Source: a virus. From it: DNA of 20,429 nucleotides. Position 1 is the stretch's first letter; the number at the start of each line of letters is the position of its first letter. Location: positions 1 to 20,429 of IMG/VR virus record IMGVR_UViG_3300033153_003960, one strand, 5' to 3'. The position numbers and the translations under genes are program-made. This document shows positions 15,060-19,680 of this stretch, one piece after another. The notes beneath the pieces were generated by a model that saw only the letters and a list, made by a program, of their open reading frames with translations, made no database searches and had not been told where the DNA came from.

Positions 15060-15116
15060 TTTTGACTCCTCAGTCTAGCGGGGCAGAATGCCCTGCAACA
15101 TCGACACAAGGCCCCC
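15047..15116 (-). repeat. 70-bp leader repeat, copy A (start of g2)
   Basis: These 70 bases match 16737-16806 at 68 positions. The repeat spans the first four or five codons, the ribosome site (GAGGAG, in the loop of a GACT/AGTC pair), a GGGCA-TTC-TGCCC hairpin (15081-15093) and the CATCGACACAAGGCCCCC box. A diverged third copy precedes g6 (17031-17093). Confidence 0.9.
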
Positions 15117-15127
15117 GGTCGGGGGTC
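15107..15127 (-). terminator. Hairpin upstream of g2 leader
   Basis: CCCCCG/CGGGGG stem (15112-15117 with 15120-15125, two-base loop) is followed on minus by CCTTGTGT. It includes the end of the repeated CATC box. Only 15 bases separate it from another hairpin at 15141-15170. Confidence 0.55.
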
Positions 15128-15140
15128 TCTGTACATAGCC

Positions 15141-15170
15141 AAAGGCCCCCACGCAACAAGCGCAGGGGCC
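15141..15170 (-). terminator. Second hairpin between g3 and g2
   Basis: GGCCCC...GCGC pairs with GCG...GGGGCC (15144-15154 with 15160-15170, imperfect in the middle) around a short loop, followed on minus by TTTGG. With 15107-15127 it forms a double hairpin. No gene fits in the gap 15171-15267, which also holds a CCGGG/CCCGG pair near 15236-15250. Confidence 0.6.
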
Positions 15171-15267
15171 GATGACCTCAGACAGAGGAGGGGTATATTG
15201 AAAGGGCTTTGCACCCTATTGAGGATCATCACTGGCCGGGTTGCCCCGGTCTAAGCTCGTATCCTTA

Positions 15268-15543
15268 TCAGCTTATTTCAAGCTCCAGGCGCTGAACGCC
15301 TGTAGAGCAACGGATCTCGTCGATCAACGAGATGAGGCGTTGAACGCCTATGTTGCACCGACACCCCGCGTACTCGAAGTCGACAGCGAAGTCGCCATTA
15401 TCGAGCAAATCGCGCAGCCCGACCAAGACTCGGTCGAACTGTTGTAGTTCGTCGATCTCGATCCCTTTGGGGGTCTTTTCGCCGCAAGAGAAGCAGCTTC
15501 TGCTGTCCTCTGCGATGAACTTTTCGCAAGTTTGGCAAATCAT
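15268..15543 (-). CDS. Small zinc-ribbon-like protein (g3), unknown function
   Basis: The product has 91 residues, from the ATG at 15543 with GGAGGG upstream. The N-terminus has two CxxC pairs, C3-C6 and C17-C20 (MICQTCEKFI...CFSCGEK), a compact zinc-ribbon spacing. A helix then follows (IDELQQFDRVLVGLRDLLD), then DFEYAGCRC and a C-terminal part with GVQRL twice. The DNA for the C-terminal part has three neighbouring inverted repeats (15287-15349). The fold could bind nucleic acid or protein. No family is recognised. Confidence 0.65.
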   Translation of the reverse strand: MICQTCEKFIAEDSRSCFSCGEKTPKGIEIDELQQFDRVLVGLRDLLDNGDFAVDFEYAGCRCNIGVQRLISLIDEIRCSTGVQRLELEIS

Positions 15544-15579
15544 TCAGCCCTCCAAGGCTCTTGAAAGCATGATTGCTCC

Positions 15580-15608
15580 CATCGACACAAGGCCCCCTAT
15601 GCGGGGGC
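15580..15608 (-). terminator. Hairpin at end of g4 with stop codon in the loop
   Basis: GCCCCC/GGGGGC stem (15592-15597 with 15603-15608) has a five-base loop that contains most of the g4 stop codon (15597-15599). On minus it is followed by CCTTGTG. The repeated CATC box is 15580-15597. Confidence 0.65.
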
Positions 15609-15821
15609 TGCGACGATCTCCTTTCGGAGAAGCTCAGGAGTGTCCTTCCCGAATGCCTTGCCGTCTTCAGTGAAGACGTAAAGCTGGATGTTGTCTCCAG
15701 CCTTGTAGCTTTGCTCGACGTCAATGTGGAACGTAAGTCCTGGGAAAGCCCGAAGCCCGAAGGTCCCAGGGAACTTTGCCGCAGCTTTCGCCACGGCTGC
15801 TACTTCTTCTGTAAAAGTCAT
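15597..15821 (-). CDS. Small 74-residue protein (g4), unknown function
   Basis: I chose the ATG at 15821, with GAGGAGG six bases upstream, over an upstream ATG at 15866 that would lie in the conserved leader. The protein is soluble: an Ala-rich helix (EEVAAVAKAAAKF), then strands (FGLRAFPGLTFHIDVEQ, IQLYVFTEDGKAFG) and a short helix (TPELLRKEI). The gene is first in the unit that conserved element P1 should drive. No family is recognised. Confidence 0.65.
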   Translation of the reverse strand: MTFTEEVAAVAKAAAKFPGTFGLRAFPGLTFHIDVEQSYKAGDNIQLYVFTEDGKAFGKDTPELLRKEIVAAPA

Positions 15822-15853
15822 TATTCCTCCTCTGCGATGGACCATTCCATCTA

Positions 15854-15922
15854 CCCCTATCATCAAACCCTATCGAGTTATCAGATTGGGAGTATAAGTC
15901 CTTTAGAATTAAGAACTTAAGC
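15854..15922 (-). promoter_or_regulatory. Conserved upstream element P1 with dyad (before g4)
   Basis: The 69-base element is nearly identical to P2 and similar to P3. Its core is a 25-bp dyad at 15895-15919 with arms TAAGTCCTT and AAGAACTTA, flanked by a conserved stretch (CCTATCATCAAACC..., then GAGTTATCAGAT). On minus it contains TATACT (15891-15896), a possible -10, next to the dyad. I infer a promoter with an operator; no clear -35 is seen. Confidence 0.6.
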
Positions 15923-15949
15923 CATCAACGAAAGGCCCCCGAAGGGGCC
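15923..15949 (-). terminator. Terminator at end of g5 (unit B)
   Basis: GGCCCC/GGGGCC stem (15934-15939 with 15944-15949) with a CGAA loop is followed on minus by CTTTCG. The CATC box is 15923-15940. It lies between the g5 stop and P1, so it probably ends unit g7-g6-g5. Confidence 0.7.
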
Positions 15950-15954
15950 AAACG

Positions 15955-16749
15955 TCAATACCCGCTCCACTGCTTCGCCCTCTCAACGAACTCGCCGTCA
16001 AGCGAGCAGTAGGGGCATTTGCCTTCGGCGTCGACCCCGCGAACGGGGCTCACGCTGCGATTGCAGTCGATGCATTCAAGCGGAGACATTTCCTGCTTGA
16101 ATACCTCTCGGCCCTTCTCAGAGAGGGCCATGCGGTTGTAGTTCTCGCCGCTGAAGATATGGCTCACGAGACGCTCAACGCGCTTCGTGATCTCCTCTTT
16201 CGTCGGCTCGGTCTTCGACCACGAGCAGCGCAGGGAAGCTGTGACAGCCTCCTTGAACCCTTCCCGCGCGGCGTCCTTCAAGGCTTCTTCGTTTCCGAAG
16301 TAGCCATTCAGAGCCTTCTCGTAAGCCTCTCGCCCAATGAGCGGGAGGCTGTCAAGCAGGTCGCCGTAGCCGTCGTCGCCACGACCTTCGACCGTCTCGA
16401 ACAGCGGCTTGTAGAGAGCCGCGCTCTTGGCTTCGTAGGTCTTGGCGAATCGCATGTAGATCGAGGCTTTTTCTTCGCCCCGCAATTCCATGCGGCACGA
16501 GAGATTATGCGCGCTGGCTTCCGTGTCGCGTCCGCCGACGATCGAGGAAAGAACCTCTTTCCTATAGCGTGGAAGGATGCTCCAGAACTCGTCGTCGGTC
16601 AGCAACTCCAGACTTGCCTCAAGGCGAATCATGGAACGATTGAACGCAGCCGTAGCAATGACCAACGCCCGCGCCATAGCGACGTGGCCCGCTGCGTCGA
16701 GCTTGGCTATCAACCACTCCTCATTCTCAGGATCAATTTTGGTTGTCAT
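15955..16749 (-). CDS. 264-residue protein with C-terminal zinc ribbon (g5), unknown function
   Basis: The product starts at the ATG at 16749 with GAGGAG upstream, within the 70-bp leader also found at g2. The first ~215 residues are mostly helical and charged (for example DEFWSILPRYRKEVLSSIV, AAREGFKEAVTASLR, EEITKRVERLVSHIF). Near the C-terminus CIDC and, 17 residues later, CPYC make a four-cysteine zinc-ribbon-like site (LECIDCNRSVS...GKCPYCSLDGEF). This is the largest gene of the island. A 198-residue + strand frame opposite is a shadow, lacking a ribosome site. No family is recognised. Confidence 0.7.
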   Translation of the reverse strand: MTTKIDPENEEWLIAKLDAAGHVAMARALVIATAAFNRSMIRLEASLELLTDDEFWSILPRYRKEVLSSIVGGRDTEASAHNLSCRMELRGEEKASIYMRFAKTYEAKSAALYKPLFETVEGRGDDGYGDLLDSLPLIGREAYEKALNGYFGNEEALKDAAREGFKEAVTASLRCSWSKTEPTKEEITKRVERLVSHIFSGENYNRMALSEKGREVFKQEMSPLECIDCNRSVSPVRGVDAEGKCPYCSLDGEFVERAKQWSGY

Positions 16750-16806
16750 TTCTGACTCCTCAGTCTAGCGGGGCAGAATGCCCTGCAACATCGACACAAG
16801 GCCCCC
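16737..16806 (-). repeat. 70-bp leader repeat, copy B (start of g5)
   Basis: These 70 bases match copy A (15047-15116) at 68 positions, the differences being in the first codons and just before the ATG. The hairpin GGGCA/TGCCC is at 16771-16783. The near-identity across a 1.7 kb gap suggests recent duplication or gene conversion. Confidence 0.9.
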
Positions 16807-16818
16807 TATCGGGGGGCT
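16789..16818 (-). terminator. Hairpin at end of g6 with stop codon in the loop
   Basis: GCCCCC/GGGGGC stem (16801-16806 with 16812-16817); the g6 stop codon (16806-16808) starts the loop. On minus it is followed by CCTTGTG. The CATC box is 16789-16806. It probably acts as a partial terminator or processing element, since g5 has no P element of its own. Confidence 0.65.
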
Positions 16819-17033
16819 CTTGCGCGATCAATCGCGTTTCTACTCTTTGCGTCAGCGATCAGCCTGCGCCTGTCCTCGGCGGAAAGCCGATGACGGCCCT
16901 TGACGTATTCCGGAAAGACGTTTGAATACGTCCCCTGATGTTCTCTACCGAAGAACACGCTTGCTTCCCAGCTATAACCCCAGCGGTAATCTTCCCACTG
17001 GTTGAGCCTGATCGACCATCTTTTGGTAGCCAT
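16806..17033 (-). CDS. Small basic, aromatic-rich protein (g6), unknown function
   Basis: The product has 75 residues, from the ATG at 17033 with GAGAGGG upstream; a longer upstream extension would run through the preceding hairpin and is rejected. The start MATK is shared with g2 and forms part of the same duplicated leader. The N-terminal half is rich in Trp/Tyr (SIRLNQWEDYRWGYSWEASVFF minus a few residues) and suggests a small beta sheet. The C-terminal half is a basic helix (SAEDRRRLIADAKSRNAIDRAR). No family is recognised. Confidence 0.6.
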   Translation of the reverse strand: MATKRWSIRLNQWEDYRWGYSWEASVFFGREHQGTYSNVFPEYVKGRHRLSAEDRRRLIADAKSRNAIDRARAPR

Positions 17034-17093
17034 CTCTGGTCCCTCTCTGTTGTAGCTGGGCGGAATGCCCTGCAACATCGGCGCAAGGCCCCC
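17031..17093 (-). repeat. Diverged third copy of the leader repeat (start of g6)
   Basis: It shares the TTGGTAGCCAT start region, a GGGCG-GAA-TGCCC version of the hairpin (17058-17070) and TGCAACATCG-GCGCAAGGCCCCC with the two 70-bp copies, but differs around the ribosome site. Confidence 0.7.
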
Positions 17094-17104
17094 AGGAAGG
17101 GGGC
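17085..17104 (-). terminator. Hairpin after g7
   Basis: GCCCCC/GGGGGC stem (17088-17093 with 17099-17104) with an AGGAA loop follows the g7 stop by five bases. The minus-strand tail CCTTGCG is weak, so readthrough into g6 is likely. Confidence 0.55.
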
Positions 17105-17109
17105 GCGGG

Positions 17110-17427
17110 CTACACAGCCCAGTCCATTGCTCCGACCTCGCCGCCGCAATCAGGGCAGCGAGGGGAATCCTTCTCGTCGCGCTCAACGTCGCCGCCGTCC
17201 ACGTATTGGGACCAGCCGCAGCGCATTCGCTTGGCGATCGGGATATGCTTGCAAGTCTTCCGAAACTGGAAGCCCTTGCATTCGCACTGCCAATCCCTCT
17301 GGACTGGCCCGAAAGGCACCGGGCCGAAGCTCACGATGTAAACTCCCGTTTTGCTCGACGGAACGTTTACCTCGAAGTACTCGAACTCCTTGCAGTGCCA
17401 ATAACTCACGGGAATTAAGTCAGGCAT
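17110..17427 (-). CDS. SWIM-type zinc finger protein (g7)
   Basis: The product has 105 residues, from the ATG at 17427 with GAGGAGG upstream and conserved element P2 before that. Residues ~48-61 (CECKGFQFRKTCKH) match the SWIM zinc finger CxCx(n)CxH with n = 8. SWIM domains bind nucleic acids or proteins and occur in transposase-associated, Rad5/16-like and homologous-recombination proteins. A second Cys set follows (RMRCGW...RCPDCGG), giving at least three further cysteines, perhaps a second knuckle. The N-terminus is beta-rich (GVYIVSFGPVPFGPV). It probably binds nucleic acid or a host protein. Its target cannot be told from sequence. Confidence 0.75.
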   Translation of the reverse strand: MPDLIPVSYWHCKEFEYFEVNVPSSKTGVYIVSFGPVPFGPVQRDWQCECKGFQFRKTCKHIPIAKRMRCGWSQYVDGGDVERDEKDSPRCPDCGGEVGAMDWAV

Positions 17428-17446
17428 GGTTAGCCTCCTCTCCTAT

Positions 17447-17514
17447 CCCTATCATCAAACCCTATCGAGTTATCAGATGGGGAACGTAAGTCCTTTAGAA
17501 TTAAGAACTTAAGT
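17447..17514 (-). promoter_or_regulatory. Conserved upstream element P2 with dyad (before g7)
   Basis: It is nearly identical to P1, including the same 25-bp dyad (17487-17511, arms TAAGTCCTT and AAGAACTTA) and the GAGTTATCAGAT block. P1 and P2 differ between block and dyad (TTGGGAGTA versus TGGGGAACG). It should drive unit g7-g6-g5. Confidence 0.6.
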
Positions 17515-17542
17515 CATCAAGAAAAGGCCCCCAATCGGGGGC
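17515..17542 (-). terminator. Terminator after g8 (unit A)
   Basis: GCCCCC/GGGGGC stem (17527-17532 with 17537-17542) is followed on minus by CTTTTCTTG, the best T-tract of the set. It lies between the g8 stop and P2. The CATC box is 17515-17532. Confidence 0.75.
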
Positions 17543-17548
17543 TCTTTC

Positions 17549-17908
17549 TCAGTTGTCGGTCGGTTGCGCCCCGCCGAGAGCAGCAAGGATTTGGGGAATC
17601 TCCAAAGCGGAGAGTCCGACAGTCTTCTCACCCTTCGTTGCCGTGACCAGCAAAGGCCCGACGAGATGGGTCTGATGCCCGCTAGCGTGAGTCAGAACGA
17701 CGTTGAGGGGCATTTGCTTCAGCAATCCCTCTTCGTTGACCCAGACACTCACAGTCTCGGAGAAGTCGTCGTTGGACTTGAGCGTTACGCGCTCGATGTA
17801 GCCCTTCACGGATTTCGACATAAAGTCGTAAGGGATCTCTCCGTCCGAAGACGGCTCGACGTCTACGATTTTTGGGGCTTCCCCCGGATTCTTAGTAATG
17901 ACCTGCAT
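17549..17908 (-). CDS. DUF3846-like protein (g8)
   Basis: The product has 119 residues, from the ATG at 17908 with AGGAGG upstream. The sequence follows the DUF3846 layout: an N-terminal strand with 'PGEAPKIVDVE', a short helix, 'VKGYIERVTL', then 'VWVNEEGLLKQMPLNVVL' (the conserved NEeGkl...lplN), and 'LVGPLLVTATKGEKTVGLSA' (the G-x-(V/L)-(V/L) strand). DUF3846 proteins are frequent in phages and plasmids and have no established biochemical role that I know. It is a single-gene unit driven by P3 and ended by the terminator at 17515-17542. Confidence 0.7.
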   Translation of the reverse strand: MQVITKNPGEAPKIVDVEPSSDGEIPYDFMSKSVKGYIERVTLKSNDDFSETVSVWVNEEGLLKQMPLNVVLTHASGHQTHLVGPLLVTATKGEKTVGLSALEIPQILAALGGAQPTDN

Positions 17909-17944
17909 GGCAGACCTCCTCTGCGAGGGATCATTCCCTCTGTA

Positions 17945-18015
17945 CCTATCATCAAACCCTAGCGAGTTATCAGATGGGGAACGTAAGTCATTGAAAACAT
18001 TAGACTTATACTCCC
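17945..18015 (-). promoter_or_regulatory. Conserved upstream element P3 with extended dyad (before g8)
   Basis: It keeps the CCTATCATCAAACC and GAGTTATCAGAT blocks of P1/P2. The 25-bp dyad (17984-18008) has a different centre but kept arms TAAGTC and GACTTA. The symmetry continues outward: GGGAACGTAAGTC on + mirrors GGGAGTATAAGTC on -. The second half-site equals the left flank of P1. A divergent operator serving both g8 and the + genes at 18134 is plausible. Confidence 0.6.
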
Positions 18016-18033
18016 GCCATCGGGCCTTTATTT
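18013..18033 (+). terminator. Weak terminator-like hairpin, + strand
   Basis: A four-base CCCG/CGGG stem is followed by CCTTTATTT. The stem is short, and no + gene ends here, so it may only be a remnant of a cassette boundary or part of the operator region. Confidence 0.25.
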
Positions 18034-18083
18034 GGTAGGATTATGTTTATTCCAGGGCGTTTCTTAAATCCCTTCTTGCATTT

Positions 18084-18100
18084 TGAGTCTGCCAGACTCA
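18084..18100. promoter_or_regulatory. Perfect dyad TGAGTCT-GCC-AGACTCA before the RHH gene
   Basis: Seven-base arms separated by three bases lie 34 bases before the ATG at 18134. A further TGAGTC half-site is at 18109-18114. The half-site differs at one base from the TAAGTC arms of P1-P3, suggesting a common binding protein, possibly the RHH protein itself. Confidence 0.5.
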
Positions 18101-18133
18101 GAATATGATGAGTCGGATTGGCTCAGAGGGGTA

Positions 18134-18574
18134 ATGGTGGCAGCAGGACAGTCGGTTAGGTTGAACTTTCAGATCACGACGGAGGCGGAGACGCGTATCA
18201 GTGATTATTGTAAAACGACTGGTCGTTCAGCTTCTGATATTGTTCGGCAACTTGTCAGCGAATACCTAGACGGGTTCCGAGAGCTAGGCCCCAACGTGCC
18301 TGCGCTCAACGGGCGGCGCACGAACTGCACTCTCCCTCCTCGCATGGTAACTAAACTTGACATGCGTGTGAGAGCTATCGGACCGGGCGCTTCCAAGGGC
18401 CTGGTTATTAGTAATTTGCTGGAGGATTGGAAACCCGACAACGTAGTCGCTTCCAGATTACTGGCTAATTTAGTTGGGGCAATCAGGCACCGTGGGGGGC
18501 CTGACAATTCCGTATACCAGAGGGCTTTAACAGACGCTGAGATTTATCTCAGGCGAGGATCAGAAAATGACTGA
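18134..18574 (+). CDS. Ribbon-helix-helix (CopG/Arc-like) DNA-binding protein
   Basis: The product has 146 residues. The ATG at 18134 has AGAGGGG just upstream and is chosen over a TTG at 18083, which would place the dyad 18084-18100 inside the gene. Residues ~9-50 (VRLNFQITTEAETRISDYCKTTGRSASDIVRQLVSEYL) fit an RHH domain: a short strand, helix A, a 'tGrS' turn and helix B. A second similar unit follows (residues ~66-100: CTLPPRMVTKLDMRVRAIGPGASKGLVISNLLEDW), so the protein may carry two RHH motifs in one chain. RHH dimers bind short inverted repeats. It begins the right + operon and overlaps the next gene by eight bases. Role as a regulator of the island is inferred. Confidence 0.65.
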   Translation: MVAAGQSVRLNFQITTEAETRISDYCKTTGRSASDIVRQLVSEYLDGFRELGPNVPALNGRRTNCTLPPRMVTKLDMRVRAIGPGASKGLVISNLLEDWKPDNVVASRLLANLVGAIRHRGGPDNSVYQRALTDAEIYLRRGSEND

Positions 18575-19469
18575 AGAGAGAACCACCATGTCGGAGGTAG
18601 CATCATTGCAATCCGAGATGGCTGCAATGAATCAAGAGAGCGACCTGCGTGTTCCCGTGTTCGGGCACTCATCGGAGGATTTCAAGCTGCCTTGCGGCTA
18701 CGTAGATTCCAGTGGCAAGTTACATAACATCGTGGTGATGCGCCAAATGACTGGTGTCGAAGAAGACATGATGGCTAACGATAATCTTGCTGTTACAGAG
18801 AGGGTGCGGAACATTCTGCGCTCGTGCTGCGATAAGATTGGCGACATCGACGACCCGAAGATCGTGATCGCGGCGTTGGAGGACAACGGTGACCTGCCCA
18901 AAGGCGCTCTCCCTGTGACAGCGGCTGATAGGCTCGCAATGTTGTTGTTTCTGCGTATCGTGTCAGTAGGCAACACCTACCGTTACGACACGACTTGTCC
19001 GCATTGCGACAAGGAAAACAAAGGCAACATGATCGATCTCCGGACTTTGGATATAAAATATGTTGACGACCCCACCAAGCGGGTCGGCAAAGTCAAGCTG
19101 CCTCGCTCCGGGGTCGAAGTGTCTTTGAAGATCTTAACAGCGAAGGATGAGGTTGAAGTATCGAAGCTTAATCCGAATCAAGCCAATGCGCGAACCTTGG
19201 CTTTGATGGCTCGGATCGTGACCATTGGTGGTAAACCGCTTCCGCCGCAATTCGCGGGGATAGAACTCGTAAAGCAGATGCCTTATCAAGACAGGATTTA
19301 CCTTCGTAAAGTCTTCGATTTCATGGAAGGGGCTATTGATACGGAAATTGAGGTTGTTTGTTCTAAGGCGGCCTGCGAGAAGATTTATAAATTCTCGTTA
19401 GATCTGGGTCAGGTTTTTTTCTCGCCGCAAGGGGATACGGTTACGCAGGATTCGATCGAGTGGATGTGA
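18567..19469 (+). CDS. T4-baseplate/gp26-like tail assembly protein (chaperone, zero-frame product)
   Basis: The product has 300 residues, from the ATG at 18567 with GAGGA upstream (a second ATG at 18588 is possible). It opens with 'LPCGYVDSSGKLHNIVVMRQMTGVEEDMM', the 'LP.G...v.vr.mtG.eE' start seen in gp26/gp51-type baseplate proteins and in tail chaperones. CPHC at 144-147 and C265/C270 form the expected four-cysteine zinc site of the T4_baseplate family. The position directly before the tape measure gene matches the gpG-type chaperone of other phages. At 19415-19421 the T UUU UUC-type heptamer (T6C in zero frame T TTT TTC) would allow -1 shifting into the next ORF. The stop overlaps the next start region. 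Confidence 0.75.
   Translation: MTEERTTMSEVASLQSEMAAMNQESDLRVPVFGHSSEDFKLPCGYVDSSGKLHNIVVMRQMTGVEEDMMANDNLAVTERVRNILRSCCDKIGDIDDPKIVIAALEDNGDLPKGALPVTAADRLAMLLFLRIVSVGNTYRYDTTCPHCDKENKGNMIDLRTLDIKYVDDPTKRVGKVKLPRSGVEVSLKILTAKDEVEVSKLNPNQANARTLALMARIVTIGGKPLPPQFAGIELVKQMPYQDRIYLRKVFDFMEGAIDTEIEVVCSKAACEKIYKFSLDLGQVFFSPQGDTVTQDSIEWM
19415..19421 (+). promoter_or_regulatory. Candidate -1 programmed frameshift site
   Basis: A run of seven T (19414-19420) followed by C gives the heptamer T TTT TTC in the correct register (zero-frame codons GTT TTT TTC). The -1 frame is open from here through 19678. This is a classic X XXY YYZ site just before the end of a tail-chaperone gene. Confidence 0.6.
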
Positions 19470-19678
19470 GAGGTCCGAGGTTCTCCTCGTTTCTCCCTCT
19501 TGGCGACAATCAAATTCTGGAAAGTCATATTCTCTTTTTCGCAGAAGCGTACAATTGGTCGGCGGACCAAACGCTGCGGCTTGACTCCGCCCGTCGTTTT
19601 CGTCTTGTCTCGCGGCGATCAGCTATCATTGAGGAACGCAACAGAGAAATTAGGGCTCAGAACGCAAGAAGGCGGTGA
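19460..19678 (+). CDS. Tail assembly chaperone, second frame (GT-like extension)
   Basis: As a free ORF this encodes 72 residues, from GTG at 19460 (AGGA at 19447-19450) or GTG at 19466, overlapping the stop of the previous gene. The frame extends upstream without a stop to the heptamer at 19415, so the natural product is probably the fusion of the 300-residue protein's first part to this segment. The sequence (ILFFAEAYNWSADQTLRLDSARRFRLVSRRSAIIEERNREIRA) has the 'hxxaxxxxwsxxxhxxLxxxxxxxhh' helix pattern of second-frame chaperones. Its C-terminus is a basic helix. It ends at the tape measure start (GTGATAGTG). Confidence 0.7.
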   Translation: MDVRGPRFSSFLPLGDNQILESHILFFAEAYNWSADQTLRLDSARRFRLVSRRSAIIEERNREIRAQNARRR

Positions 19679-19680
19679 TA

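Noticed and set aside
14975-15232. 85-residue minus frame between g3 and g2
   Set aside because: It runs through two hairpins and the leader repeat into g2 in another frame. The Cys/Arg-rich composition is from the G/C hairpins.
15200-15256. Micro-ORF on + (TTG start, 18 codons) after GAGGAGG at 15184-15190
   Set aside because: It is very short, begins with TTG and lies in a minus-strand gap rich in G/C repeats. A chance ribosome-site match is more likely.
16159-16755. 198-residue + strand frame opposite g5
   Set aside because: It has no ribosome site and an Arg/Ser/Leu-biased, shadow-like composition. The minus-strand gene has a strong ribosome site, shared leader, zinc ribbon and terminator.
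14570-17542. CRISPR array
   Set aside because: The repeated boxes are 350-1000 bases apart with genes between, and the spacing is irregular. No short spacers and no cas genes occur.
17909-18133. tRNA or other structured RNA gene in the divergent region
   Set aside because: I found no cloverleaf or CCA end. The symmetry present is explained better as operator dyads.
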